Assembly (NCBI GenBank): GCA_964433875.1
Contig: CAYSSO010000022.1
Span: 1-28,967, forward strand
DNA from: Athalassotoga sp964433875
Lineage (GTDB): Bacteria; Thermotogota; Thermotogae; Mesoaciditogales; Mesoaciditogaceae
Direction: 5' to 3'
Length of the DNA: 28,967 nucleotides
Under the pieces are notes generated by a model. The model was not told where the DNA came from. It did not search any database and saw only the letters and a list, made by a program, of their open reading frames with translations. Below, in pieces: positions 6,524 through 14,753 of the stretch (position 1 is the first letter of the stretch; each line of letters begins with the position of its first letter). The translations under genes and the position numbers were made by a program.

Positions 6524-7412
6524 AGGAGTAGGAACGGCAATTGTAACGCCATTTAAAGCAGGAGAAGTTGATTTTAAAAGTTACGATCGATTGGTGAAAT
6601 TTCAGATCGATAATGGGGTTAGCGCGATATTTGTCCTCGGAACTACAGGAGAATCTCCAACCGTTGAGTTGGACGAAAGCGCAAAGCTGATAGAAAGAAC
6701 TGTCGAATTATGTCATGATCGTGCCGAAGTTATAGCCGGCGCCGGAACGAATAGCACCAAGAAAACGATCGAACTCGTAAGGCATGCAGAAATACATGGT
6801 GCCAGCGGTGTGCTTGTGGTAACGCCTTATTACAACAAGCCAACGCAAAAAGGACTTTACGAACATTACAAATACATCTCTGAGCATACGTCTTTGAATA
6901 TCATTATCTACAATGTGCCGGGAAGAACGGGAGTTAACATTCTGCCAGAGACAGTTTACAAGATAGCATCCGATTGCAAAAATGTAATGGGTCTTAAAGA
7001 AGCAAACACAGATATAAACCAAGTTGATATGGACATATTAGCACTCAGAAGTATAGAAGACTTCAGAATTTATTCTGGCAACGATGATTCCGCATTTCAT
7101 TTGCTTTGCTCCGGCGGTGACGGTATTGTTTCTGTCGCATCGAATGTCATTCCAAAAGAGATGTCTCAGATGTGTAAATTTGTATTCAACGGAGAATTGG
7201 AAAAGGCAAGGGAAATTCATTTAAGATTTTTTAACTTCTTCAAAGCGCTTTTTGTTGAATCAAACCCAATACCCGTCAAGGCCGCGCTCGAGATAAAAGG
7301 GTTCATAAAAAACGAATTGAGGCTTCCTCTTGTTGGGGCAAGCGATAAAACGATCGAGATCTTAAAAGACGCGATGAAAAGATCTGGCATAGCAGACAGC
7401 GAGGTGGCGTAA
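6516..7412 (+). CDS. dapA: 4-hydroxy-tetrahydrodipicolinate synthase
   Basis: This is a (beta/alpha)8 aldolase that condenses pyruvate with aspartate semialdehyde, the committed step to DAP. It is 298 residues long. Key features are GTTGESPT (residues 42-49), Y132 and R137 in YNVPGRTG, and the Schiff-base K161 in GLKEAN. The ATG at 6516 is placed by the perfect AAGGAGGTG at 6501-6509; an upstream in-frame ATG at 6477 lies within dapF and has no ribosome site. It overlaps dapF by 8 bp and dapB by 1 bp. Confidence 0.96.
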   Translation: MFRGVGTAIVTPFKAGEVDFKSYDRLVKFQIDNGVSAIFVLGTTGESPTVELDESAKLIERTVELCHDRAEVIAGAGTNSTKKTIELVRHAEIHGASGVLVVTPYYNKPTQKGLYEHYKYISEHTSLNIIIYNVPGRTGVNILPETVYKIASDCKNVMGLKEANTDINQVDMDILALRSIEDFRIYSGNDDSAFHLLCSGGDGIVSVASNVIPKEMSQMCKFVFNGELEKAREIHLRFFNFFKALFVESNPIPVKAALEIKGFIKNELRLPLVGASDKTIEILKDAMKRSGIADSEVA

Positions 7413-8065
7413 TGAAATTCGGCGTGATCGGATTTTCAGGCAAAATGGGAAAGGAGATCATCGAGACTTTTCAGGAATCTGGCCATACACCTGTCTTGAA
7501 AGTCGACGGCAGTCATGAAATAGTTGACGGTGTACCTGAGATTATAATAGATTTTTCAAGGCCTGAGGCTTTAGACAAAACTTTAAAAATTTGCGAAGCC
7601 TACAATTGCCCGCTTGTCATAGGAACCACAGGTCTCGGAGAAAAAGAAATGACAAAATTGAAAGCGCTCTCCAAGCATGTGGGTATTGTCCAATCTTATA
7701 ATTTTTCGATTGGGATAAACATAATGCTTGAAGTGATCAAAGATATCTCACCTTCTCTTTCGGGATGGGATGTAGAGATAATCGAAATGCATCATTCTAC
7801 CAAAAAAGATAAACCATCTGGAACGGCTATCATGATAAAGAATCTTTTAAAAGATGCGCCCGTGCATTCTCTCAGAATAGGAGGATTGCCCGGCGATCAT
7901 GAGGTCGTATTCGCAAATGGAGGTGAACTATTTGAAATATCTCACAGGGCAATTTCGAGAAAAGCCTTTGCGATAGGGGCTTTGAAGGCTGCAGAATGGG
8001 TCATGGATAAAAAACCAGATTTTTATACTTTTTCGAATGTAATGCATGAGGACGTGACAAGATGA
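7412..8065 (+). CDS. dapB: 4-hydroxy-tetrahydrodipicolinate reductase
   Basis: DapB reduces the DapA product with NAD(P)H to tetrahydrodipicolinate. At 217 residues it is the short form known from Thermotoga; most are 240-270. The N-terminal nucleotide-binding loop is GFSGKMG (residues 7-13). IGTTG lies mid-protein, and the catalytic segment is EMHHSTKKDKPSGTA, with the His and Lys expected in the family. The start uses the TAATG overlap with dapA and the stop overlaps dapH by 4 bp, so translation is coupled. Confidence 0.95.
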   Translation: MKFGVIGFSGKMGKEIIETFQESGHTPVLKVDGSHEIVDGVPEIIIDFSRPEALDKTLKICEAYNCPLVIGTTGLGEKEMTKLKALSKHVGIVQSYNFSIGINIMLEVIKDISPSLSGWDVEIIEMHHSTKKDKPSGTAIMIKNLLKDAPVHSLRIGGLPGDHEVVFANGGELFEISHRAISRKAFAIGALKAAEWVMDKKPDFYTFSNVMHEDVTR

Positions 8066-8772
8066 AAACTGAAGATATCATAAACCTTATCTCAACCTCT
8101 AAAAAGAAAACACCGGTTGAGGTGTTCTTGAAAGGCGAGATGGAAAAGATAAATTTTGAAGGTGTCGAATTTTTTGGCGATGAAAAATTTGGTGTTATTT
8201 TCGGAGAATATGAAGATGTCATGAAAATACTTAAAGATAACGCGGATCATGTGGTCAGTTATCACGTCAAGATAGTCGCAAAGAATTCAGCCATTCCTCT
8301 TGCGGATCTTTCAAAATATAACGCACGCATAGAACCGGGTGCCGTGATTCGAGACATGGTCGAGATCGAAGAAGGTGCGGTTATCATGATGGGGGCCATC
8401 ATAAATATAGGAGCGAGAATAGGATCGAAAACGATGATCGATATGAATGCCGCCATCGGAGGAAGGGCTGTTATCGGAAAAAATTGCCATATCGGAGCCG
8501 GTGCCGTAGTAGCGGGAGTCATTGAGCCGCCAAGTGCAACACCAGTCGTAATAGAGGACGATGTGCTTGTAGGAGCGAATGCCGTCATCCTTGAAGGAGT
8601 TCATGTGGGGAAGGGAAGTGTCGTCGCAGCAGGCGCTGTGGTAATAGAGGATGTGCCTCCATACCATGTCGTTGGTGGCGTTCCTGCAAAGGTAATAAAA
8701 ATTGTCGATGGGAAAACTATGGCCAAGGCACAGATAGTGGAAAGTTTGAGAAATCTTGGAGGTCAAAAATGA
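8062..8772 (+). CDS. dapH: Tetrahydrodipicolinate N-acetyltransferase
   Basis: DapH acetylates tetrahydrodipicolinate with acetyl-CoA and so commits the pathway to the acetylated branch. It is 236 residues long. An N-terminal alpha/beta region (about 1-85) precedes a left-handed parallel beta-helix of hexapeptide repeats (about 90-200: IEPGAVI, IGARIGSKTMI, IGKNCHIGAGAVV, VGANAVI, VGKGSVVAAGAVV). It ends in a short helical tail. The succinyl-type DapD has a different N-terminus, so the acetyl form is favoured, and the M20 deacetylase at the end of the operon supports this. ATGA overlaps join it to dapB and lysC. Confidence 0.93.
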   Translation: MKTEDIINLISTSKKKTPVEVFLKGEMEKINFEGVEFFGDEKFGVIFGEYEDVMKILKDNADHVVSYHVKIVAKNSAIPLADLSKYNARIEPGAVIRDMVEIEEGAVIMMGAIINIGARIGSKTMIDMNAAIGGRAVIGKNCHIGAGAVVAGVIEPPSATPVVIEDDVLVGANAVILEGVHVGKGSVVAAGAVVIEDVPPYHVVGGVPAKVIKIVDGKTMAKAQIVESLRNLGGQK

Positions 8773-9968
8773 ATGTAATTGTTCAAAAGTACGGTGGCTC
8801 TTCTGTCGCGGACACTCAAAGGATCAAAAACGTTTCAAAGAGAATAAAGATGAAAATAGATAAGGGATACAAGGTGGTAGTCGTTGTCTCGGCGATGGGA
8901 AAGACGACAGATAGCCTCATCTCGCTTGCAAAAGAATTAAGTAAAGATCCCAATCCACGAGAAATGGATATGCTGCTTTCGACCGGCGAACAAATGTCTG
9001 TTGCTCTTCTTTCAATAGCGCTCGAGGAAATAGGTGTACCTTCGAAATCTTTTAACGCATTTCAGATTGGAATAAAGACCACGAATAATCATACTAAGGC
9101 GAAGATAATGGACATAAATGATGAGGTTATTTTTAAAGAGTTTGAAGATCATGATGCACTCATAATCGCTGGTTTTCAAGGCGTAGACGAGATGCAGGAT
9201 TTAACGACGCTCGGCCGTGGCGGTTCTGATACAACTGCAGTTGCATTTGCCGCAAAATTGAAATGCGATTGTGAAATATACAGCGATGTAGACGGGATAT
9301 ACACGTGCGATCCGAAAATGTATCCTCAGGCAAAGAAATTGTCTTACATAACTTACGATGATATGTTAGAACTCGCCTCCTTAGGGGCAAAGGTGTTACA
9401 TTCAAGATCGGTTGAGATTGCAAAAAAATACGGTGTGAAAATTTACTGTGCATCTTCATTTACAGATACGGAGGGAACTTACGTGGTAAAAAAATTGCCT
9501 GAATGGCTTGAACAACCAGTTGTTACTGGTGCAACGGTTGAAAGGAATCAGACAAAGATCACCATCTCAGATCTTCCAGATGACGATCTTTTGATCTCTG
9601 AAATTTTTGAAAGACTTTCCAATTTAAATGTGAATGTGGACATGATCTCCCTTTTCTCTGATGGCGAAAAAATGCACCTTTCATTTACGGTCATTGAAGA
9701 TCACAAAGAGTCAATGATGAATTCTTTGAAAGAATTAATCGCTCAAAGAGCAAGAATAACCAATGATGGGTATTATACCAAAGTTTCTATAGTCGGTGTT
9801 GGAATGAGATCAAGTAGCGGTGTGGCAGGTCGCTTCTTTTCAATCCTCTCATCTCTTCGCGTTAAACCAGTCCTTGTCACAACATCCGAAATAAAGATCT
9901 CATGCCTTGTTGATCCACAAATGGCCGAAATCGTTTTGGAGAGTCTCGCAAAGGCTTTTGACCTTTGA
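8769..9968 (+). CDS. lysC: Aspartate kinase (monofunctional)
   Basis: It phosphorylates L-aspartate, the first step towards lysine, threonine and methionine. It is 399 residues long. The amino-acid kinase domain opens with VQKYGGSSV (residues 5-13), followed by STGEQMS and GRGGSDTTA. Two C-terminal ACT domains (from about 265 and 340), including ISDLPDDDLLISEIFERL and VSIVGVGMRSSSGVAGRFF, should mediate feedback inhibition, most likely by lysine given the operon. No homoserine dehydrogenase domain is fused. It overlaps dapH by 4 bp. Confidence 0.95.
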   Translation: MNVIVQKYGGSSVADTQRIKNVSKRIKMKIDKGYKVVVVVSAMGKTTDSLISLAKELSKDPNPREMDMLLSTGEQMSVALLSIALEEIGVPSKSFNAFQIGIKTTNNHTKAKIMDINDEVIFKEFEDHDALIIAGFQGVDEMQDLTTLGRGGSDTTAVAFAAKLKCDCEIYSDVDGIYTCDPKMYPQAKKLSYITYDDMLELASLGAKVLHSRSVEIAKKYGVKIYCASSFTDTEGTYVVKKLPEWLEQPVVTGATVERNQTKITISDLPDDDLLISEIFERLSNLNVNVDMISLFSDGEKMHLSFTVIEDHKESMMNSLKELIAQRARITNDGYYTKVSIVGVGMRSSSGVAGRFFSILSSLRVKPVLVTTSEIKISCLVDPQMAEIVLESLAKAFDL

Positions 9969-9978
9969 GGTGAAAGAG

Positions 9979-11135
9979 ATGAATGAATATCTTGTTGATG
10001 TCTACAAACCATTTCCTGTGACCGTTCAAAGAGCGGAGCGTATATACATTTACGATTCAAATGGGAAAAGGTACATAGATACCTTTTCTGGAATAGGAGT
10101 CCTTGCATTCGGCCATTCAAACAAGGAGATAACGCGCGCGATGAAAGATAAGATNNNNNNNNNNACAGGTATACCCATCTTTCGAATTACTTCACAGACC
10201 CGGACGCAATAGAGGTTGCGAGAATACTTGTAGAAAAGACTGGAAGGCACGGAAAGGTATTCTATGGAAATTCCGGGACTGAGGCAAATGAGGCGGCTCT
10301 AAAGGCTATAAAAAAGAAAAAGGGCAGGATAGTCTCTTTTAGAGGAAATTTTCACGGAAGAACGATAGGCTCTCTTTCCATAACGGGCTTTGACAATCTT
10401 TCAAAGCCATTTCTTCCATTGATCGAAGATGTAGACTTTCTTCCATTTGGAGATTCAAATGCCTTCGAAAATTACATGTCAAAAAAGGGAAATGATGTTT
10501 CCGCGGTCTTTGTCGAGACATTGCTTGGTAGCGGCGGACTTAAGATGATCGATGCTCAATTTGCACAGAAGGTTATGGAAATGAAAAAAAAGTACAAGTA
10601 CATTCTTGTCGCTGACGAAGTCCAATCTGGTTTGGGAAGAACCGGAAAATTTTATGCACATGAATATTTCGACATAAGGCCAGACATAATAACGGTCGCA
10701 AAATCGATCGGTGGAGGTCTTCCTCTATCTGCGACTATTTTTCTTGACGAGTATTCGGATGTATTCTCTCAAGGCGAACACGGATCAACATTTGGGCCGA
10801 ATCCAGTTGCGCTTTCGGCGGCAAGGGTTGTGCTTTCAAAATTGAGTACGAAATTCATAGATGAGGTAAAAGAAAAAGGTCAGTATTTCAAAAAAAATCT
10901 AAGTTTCATGCCGGTCAAAGAGGTAAGAGGGATTGGATTGATGATAGGCGTTGAAGTTGCGTTTCAATCGAAGGATATAATTGCGGCTGGATTAAAAAAT
11001 GAACTTTTGTTGAACATCGTGGGTGGAAACACGGTCAGATTTCTTCCACCTCTCGATATCTCCTACGATGAGATGGATGAAATTCTTGATAGATTTGAGA
11101 GAACTATTGAGGTATTGAAAAATGGACTCGATTGA
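9979..11135 (+). CDS. Class-III PLP aminotransferase, probable N-acetyl-LL-DAP aminotransferase (ArgD-like); assembly gap inside
   Basis: The fold type I class-III aminotransferase shows YGNSGTEANEAALKA (phosphate-binding region), NFHGRT, ADEVQSGLGRTGKF and the PLP lysine in VAKSIGGGLP. The start at 9979 follows GAGGTGAAAG. Ten Ns at 10155-10164 interrupt it early: the frame before the gap (MNEYLVDVYKPFPVTVQRAE) and after it (RYTHLSNYF) differ by one base, so the true gap length is probably 8, 11 or a similar number. I do not read this as a real frameshift. ArgD-type enzymes act on N-acetylornithine; the position between lysC and a deacetylase in a dapH operon makes N-acetyl-LL-DAP the likely substrate. 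It overlaps the next gene by 14 bp. Confidence 0.85.
10155..10164. other. Assembly gap (10 N) inside the aminotransferase gene
   Basis: A run of ten Ns, probably a placeholder length. The coding frames on either side agree only if the real length differs by one or a compatible number of bases. Confidence 0.95.
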
Positions 11136-12222
11136 ATTAAGACACACAATACATCAAAATCCAGAACTATCTTTTGAAGAGTATGAAACACAAAAAGTGC
11201 TAAAAAGTGCCATAGAAGATCTCGGAATCAAGGCATATCCCGTTGCCAAGACGGGCTTGATCGTGCCAATAACTAAAAGCGAAGATGAACCTTATGTGCT
11301 TTTAAGATCGGATATGGACGCTTTGCCGATAAAAGAACAAACTCAATGGGAATATGCCTCAAAAAATGGATACATGCACGCCTGTGGCCATGATGTGCAC
11401 ATGGCGGTAATGTATGAAACTCTAAAGATGATTTTAAAAGAAGAAATAAAAGGTAATTTCATTTTTGTATTTCAACCGGCAGAAGAAAGCGGGGGAGGAG
11501 CGGCCCGCGTAATTGAAGAAATAAAAGATCTTTACAAGATAAAATGTGCGATAGCAGAGCATGTCACAGACGAATATGAATTTGGCACCTTAGCCTGCAG
11601 GCCCGGTGTGTTATTTGCCTCCGCAACGGAGATAAACCTTACATTTAAAGGCAAAGCGGCACATATAGCCTTTTACAAAGACGGCGTAGATGCAATAAGG
11701 GCTGGGACTGATTTTCTGAATCAATTCTATAAGATTGAATTTGATCCAAAAGTACTCGCGGGTTTCGGAAAGGTTTTTGGCGGAAACGCAAGAAATATAG
11801 TTGCCGACACCTTTGAACTGCAGGGAACTGTAAGATGCGATTCTATTGAGAAAACTCAAAGTGTTATTGATAAAATTTCGGAGATGGCAGGCAAATCATG
11901 CGACAAAGTCGGGACACACTTTTCATTGCAAAAGGGGAGCGTTTATCCTCAGGTAAGAGTTGACGAAAAGATGTTTAACTTATTTGAGGAGACAGTTTCA
12001 AAAAGCGACTTTAAATTGAATTTGTGCGATATGAAATACACAGGTGAAGATTTTGGCTTTTTTTCCCTTGAATATCCATCACTTATGTTTTGGGCCGGCA
12101 CCTTTATGGGTAAAAACAAAGCAGGCCTTCATAATCCGCTATTCTTGCCGGAAGATAGGATTATTAAGCCGCTTGCAAAATTCATATCTTTATATGTCAT
12201 AAATTTACTTGGCTCAGAGTAG
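11122..12222 (+). CDS. N-acetyldiaminopimelate deacetylase (M20 family)
   Basis: This is a metal-dependent M20 amidohydrolase predicted to remove acetate from N-acetyl-LL-DAP to give LL-DAP, the substrate of DapF. It is 366 residues long. Metal-binding motifs are HACGHDVHM (about residue 90), PAEESGGGA (about 120), AEHVT (about 150) and the C-terminal His in GLHNPLF. LRSDMDALPI is typical of the M20D/aminoacylase branch. The N-terminus ELRHTIHQNPELSFEEYET fits the family start. The closest functional parallel is the B. subtilis YkuR-type enzyme. It is the last gene of the dap operon, followed by a terminator. Confidence 0.9.
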   Translation: MDSIELRHTIHQNPELSFEEYETQKVLKSAIEDLGIKAYPVAKTGLIVPITKSEDEPYVLLRSDMDALPIKEQTQWEYASKNGYMHACGHDVHMAVMYETLKMILKEEIKGNFIFVFQPAEESGGGAARVIEEIKDLYKIKCAIAEHVTDEYEFGTLACRPGVLFASATEINLTFKGKAAHIAFYKDGVDAIRAGTDFLNQFYKIEFDPKVLAGFGKVFGGNARNIVADTFELQGTVRCDSIEKTQSVIDKISEMAGKSCDKVGTHFSLQKGSVYPQVRVDEKMFNLFEETVSKSDFKLNLCDMKYTGEDFGFFSLEYPSLMFWAGTFMGKNKAGLHNPLFLPEDRIIKPLAKFISLYVINLLGSE

Positions 12223-12253
12223 ATATCTACTTTCTGATCTTTTGGCCATAAAT

Positions 12254-12284
12254 AAAGTACATGCCTTGCGGCATGTACTTTTGT
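12254..12284. terminator. Bidirectional terminator after the dap operon
   Basis: AAAGTACATGCC (12254-12265) and GGCATGTACTTT (12270-12281) form a perfect 12-bp stem with a TTGC loop. A T-rich tail is present on the plus strand. The A-rich 5' flank gives a weaker U-tail on the minus strand. It lies between convergent genes and can serve both. Confidence 0.85.
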
Positions 12285-12295
12285 TTAGCCACTGA

Positions 12296-12571
12296 TCAAT
12301 AATTACCCTGGAAATCTCCGTTTTGTACAACTTCTGATTGAACATTATCCATGTCTGTTGTCGAATCGCTTACACTTTCCGCATTACTCTCAACTGGCTC
12401 TGCAGTTTCCGAAATTGACTCCTGCGCTTCCTGTGAAGGGGCCGAGACAGATGTTGACGTTTGCGATATTGAGGCTTGATTGGAAGATGTGGTTGCGCTT
12501 CCATTTGCGAAGACAAAGACTCCCAAACTCAACACTGCCGCTATTGTCATCAATACTATCCATTTTCTCAT
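12296..12571 (-). CDS. Small secreted Ser/Thr-rich protein
   Basis: A 91-residue protein. A signal peptide (RKWIVLMTIAAVLSLGVFVFA, without its Met) is followed by a low-complexity segment rich in Ser, Thr, Gln and acidic residues, with no predicted globular core. Cleavage is likely after VFA, before NGS. The start has a perfect AAAGGAGG ribosome site (12579-12586), so it is a real, probably well-translated gene. It is divergent from the two-component regulator and could be a target of it, as small envelope proteins often are; that is inference. Function unknown. Confidence 0.7.
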   Translation of the reverse strand: MRKWIVLMTIAAVLSLGVFVFANGSATTSSNQASISQTSTSVSAPSQEAQESISETAEPVESNAESVSDSTTDMDNVQSEVVQNGDFQGNY

Positions 12572-12648
12572 TTTTCCACCTCCTTTGTTTGATTTCGTTT
12601 GAAATATAACTTATCAAAATTAAAAACAAATTAGAATTTTGACTTCGA

Positions 12649-12657
12649 TGGTAAAAT
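12649..12657 (+). promoter_or_regulatory. Extended -10 promoter of the response regulator (leaderless start)
   Basis: TG at 12649-12650, then G, then TAAAAT at 12652-12657. Six bases (TAAGAT) separate the -10 from the ATG at 12664, so the A of ATG falls at the expected +1. No Shine-Dalgarno precedes the gene and no good -35 is seen, as expected for an extended -10 promoter. Confidence 0.5.
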
Positions 12658-12663
12658 TAAGAT

Positions 12664-13329
12664 ATGAAGGTTTTGATAGTCGAGGATAACTTGGAACTTT
12701 GTAAAAATTTAGAAGAAATCTTTTTTGAGAATGGATTTATCGTCGATACGGCGCACGACGGAGAAAAGGCTCTCGATTTACTTTTCTCTTCAGAGTACGA
12801 TCTTGTCATTCTCGATATAATGCTCCCGGGAATGAGCGGATGGGATGTGTGTCTGAATGCAAGAAAAGCCAAACTAAGAGTTCCTATTCTCATGCTTACG
12901 GCCAAAGATGCGATCTCTGACAAGATAAAGGGCCTTGATATGGGAGCAGATGACTATCTTGTAAAGCCCTTTGACATTGGGGAATTGCTTGCAAGATCAA
13001 GAACTTTGATAAGAAGAAACGCATGGACAAAGAGTAACATTATAGAGATTAAAAATGTAAGGATCGACACACTCAAAAAGACCGTTTACGTGGATGACAA
13101 AGAAGTAAAGTTGAGCAAAAAAGAGTACGATATTTTACTTTACCTTGCCATAAATCAAGGCAAAATCGTTGAGAGAGAAGAGATAATCGACCATGTCTGG
13201 GAAACGGGCTTTGAGATGTACAGTAACGTTGTGGATGTTTACATAAATTACATAAGGGAAAAATTCAAAAAACATGGCATAGATGATCTCATAGAAACGA
13301 TCAGAGGGATCGGTTACAGAATAAGATGA
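12664..13329 (+). CDS. OmpR/PhoB-family response regulator
   Basis: A 221-residue DNA-binding response regulator. In the receiver domain (1-115) the acidic pocket is E7/D8, the phospho-acceptor is D51 (LVILDIMLPG), the conserved Thr is T79 and the Lys is K101 (VKPF). The C-terminal winged helix (about 125-221) contains LSKKEYDILLYLA and ends ETIRGIGYRIR. It is coupled to the histidine kinase by an ATGA overlap at 13326-13329. The start codon lacks a ribosome site and seems leaderless. Likely targets are the adjacent exporter operon and the divergent secreted protein, but no binding sites are proven. Confidence 0.95.
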   Translation: MKVLIVEDNLELCKNLEEIFFENGFIVDTAHDGEKALDLLFSSEYDLVILDIMLPGMSGWDVCLNARKAKLRVPILMLTAKDAISDKIKGLDMGADDYLVKPFDIGELLARSRTLIRRNAWTKSNIIEIKNVRIDTLKKTVYVDDKEVKLSKKEYDILLYLAINQGKIVEREEIIDHVWETGFEMYSNVVDVYINYIREKFKKHGIDDLIETIRGIGYRIR

Positions 13330-14678
13330 TGAAGAGCATAAGATTTAAGGTGATAATCTGGTTTTCCGTGACTATTTCGGCAGTCTTTTTGGTGATTGGG
13401 TTTTTCATATATAACTTTCAACTTAGCAGTTCTTACAAAACCTTTGACGATTATTTGATCTCAAATGCCAATCGCGCCGCAAATTATTTCAAAAGCCTTC
13501 CGGATAATTCCGTATCAATCCAAACGTTCATAAATAACATAGGAATTTCTGACGTATCTTATTACATCTTTGATTCTAAAGATAACCTTATCTTCTCCTT
13601 TGCACCGGATCAGGAAAACAATCTCGCTTTAATAAAAGATGCATTCAAAAAATACCTTCTTAGTCGAGAAAAGATCTTCACCGTCAAAAGTTCAGCAGGA
13701 TCCGGAGAGAATATTCAGCAATCCAATCCTCAAAGGATATTTGTCTTACCATTTCAAAAGGGAGGAGAAAATTACTATCTCGTCGCCTCAAGGCAGATGG
13801 AAGAGTTCAGATCGACAAACATCGGAATTTTATACTGGCTTTCGATCGGCCTTATACTGGCCTTTTTGATCATAATGTCAGGTGGTCTTTTGATAATAAG
13901 CAAAGCACTTAAACCAATAGAAGACATGTCTTATCAGGTTAAAAGGATAAAAACGGATAATCTATCCGAAAGAATAAACGTAAAAAAATCTGGAAAAGAG
14001 ATAGAAATCCTTGAACAATCGATAAATTCTACACTCGATAGAATCGAATCCGGCGTCAAGACCATCGAAAGGTTTTCGTCAATCGCGGCTCACGAACTTA
14101 AAACACCTATATCGGTGATAAAAAGCGATGCACAGATTGCTATGAACAAAAATTCTATCGAAGAATTAAAAGTTGCTCTTGAAAAGATATCCAAAAAATC
14201 CGACGAAATGTCAAAAATGATAGATATATTGCTTTTAATTTCAAAGATCAAGAATGTACCGGTAACCTTTGAAAATCTGAATATGAATGAGGTCGCCTTC
14301 GAGGCAATTGAAGATCTGATAAAAAGATATCCAGATAGAATAGAATTCTACTCTAATGAAAATTTATATTTAAAAGGCAATGAGAATCTCCTCAAAGAAA
14401 TGATATTCAACGTTGCCGAAAATTCCTGTAAATACACGGCTGGAAAGGTAAAGATTGAGATTGGAAGTAATTACATCACAGTGTCGGACGAGGGACCTGG
14501 AATGGATGAGGAGGTTCAATCTCATCTTTTCGAAGAATTTTTCAGAAAAAGGACTGACCTTCCCGGCTTTGGATTAGGGTTAAGCGTTGTCAAATATGTA
14601 GCCGATCTCCATGGAATAAAAATACGCGTAAATTCTTCTCCCTCCGACGGAACAAAAATAACTTTCATATTAGAATGA
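13326..14678 (+). CDS. Sensor histidine kinase
   Basis: A membrane-bound kinase of 450 residues, partner of the upstream regulator. It has transmembrane segment 1 at about 8-30, an extracytoplasmic sensor region of about 135 residues, transmembrane segment 2 at about 168-192, and HAMP at about 193-245. HisKA follows with phospho-acceptor H256 in AAHELKTP. The HATPase has the N-box N366 (ENSCKY), G1 DEGPG (388-392) and GFGLGL (414-419). All catalytic elements are intact. The ligand is not evident from sequence. Confidence 0.95.
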   Translation: MMKSIRFKVIIWFSVTISAVFLVIGFFIYNFQLSSSYKTFDDYLISNANRAANYFKSLPDNSVSIQTFINNIGISDVSYYIFDSKDNLIFSFAPDQENNLALIKDAFKKYLLSREKIFTVKSSAGSGENIQQSNPQRIFVLPFQKGGENYYLVASRQMEEFRSTNIGILYWLSIGLILAFLIIMSGGLLIISKALKPIEDMSYQVKRIKTDNLSERINVKKSGKEIEILEQSINSTLDRIESGVKTIERFSSIAAHELKTPISVIKSDAQIAMNKNSIEELKVALEKISKKSDEMSKMIDILLLISKIKNVPVTFENLNMNEVAFEAIEDLIKRYPDRIEFYSNENLYLKGNENLLKEMIFNVAENSCKYTAGKVKIEIGSNYITVSDEGPGMDEEVQSHLFEEFFRKRTDLPGFGLGLSVVKYVADLHGIKIRVNSSPSDGTKITFILE

Positions 14679-14685
14679 AAATCAT

Positions 14686-14714
14686 TTGCAAAAATTAAAA
14701 TTTTGATCTATAAT
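14686..14714 (+). promoter_or_regulatory. Promoter of the exporter/B12/ABC operon
   Basis: TTGCAA (14686-14691), a 17-base spacer and a perfect TATAAT (14709-14714). The predicted start is near 14721, and the MFS ribosome site AAAGGA follows at about 14741. It lies between the kinase stop and the MFS gene, so the transporter operon can be expressed separately from the two-component system. Confidence 0.7.
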
Positions 14715-14753
14715 ACCATGTAGTCAGTATTTCTAACAGCAAAGGATGATAAT

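Noticed and set aside
8311..8766. 151-residue minus-strand ORF
   Set aside because: Antisense to dapH; its His/Tyr-rich composition reflects the complement of the hexapeptide repeats.
9979..11135. Frameshift mutation in the aminotransferase
   Set aside because: The frame change coincides exactly with a run of Ns, so it reflects an arbitrary gap length.
12219..12230. Palindrome GTAGATATCTAC at the end of the deacetylase gene
   Set aside because: It overlaps the stop codon, lacks a promoter nearby, and is short enough to occur by chance in AT-rich sequence.
12358..12609. Plus-strand ORF antisense to the small secreted protein
   Set aside because: The minus-strand gene has a signal peptide and a perfect ribosome site; the plus-strand ORF has neither.
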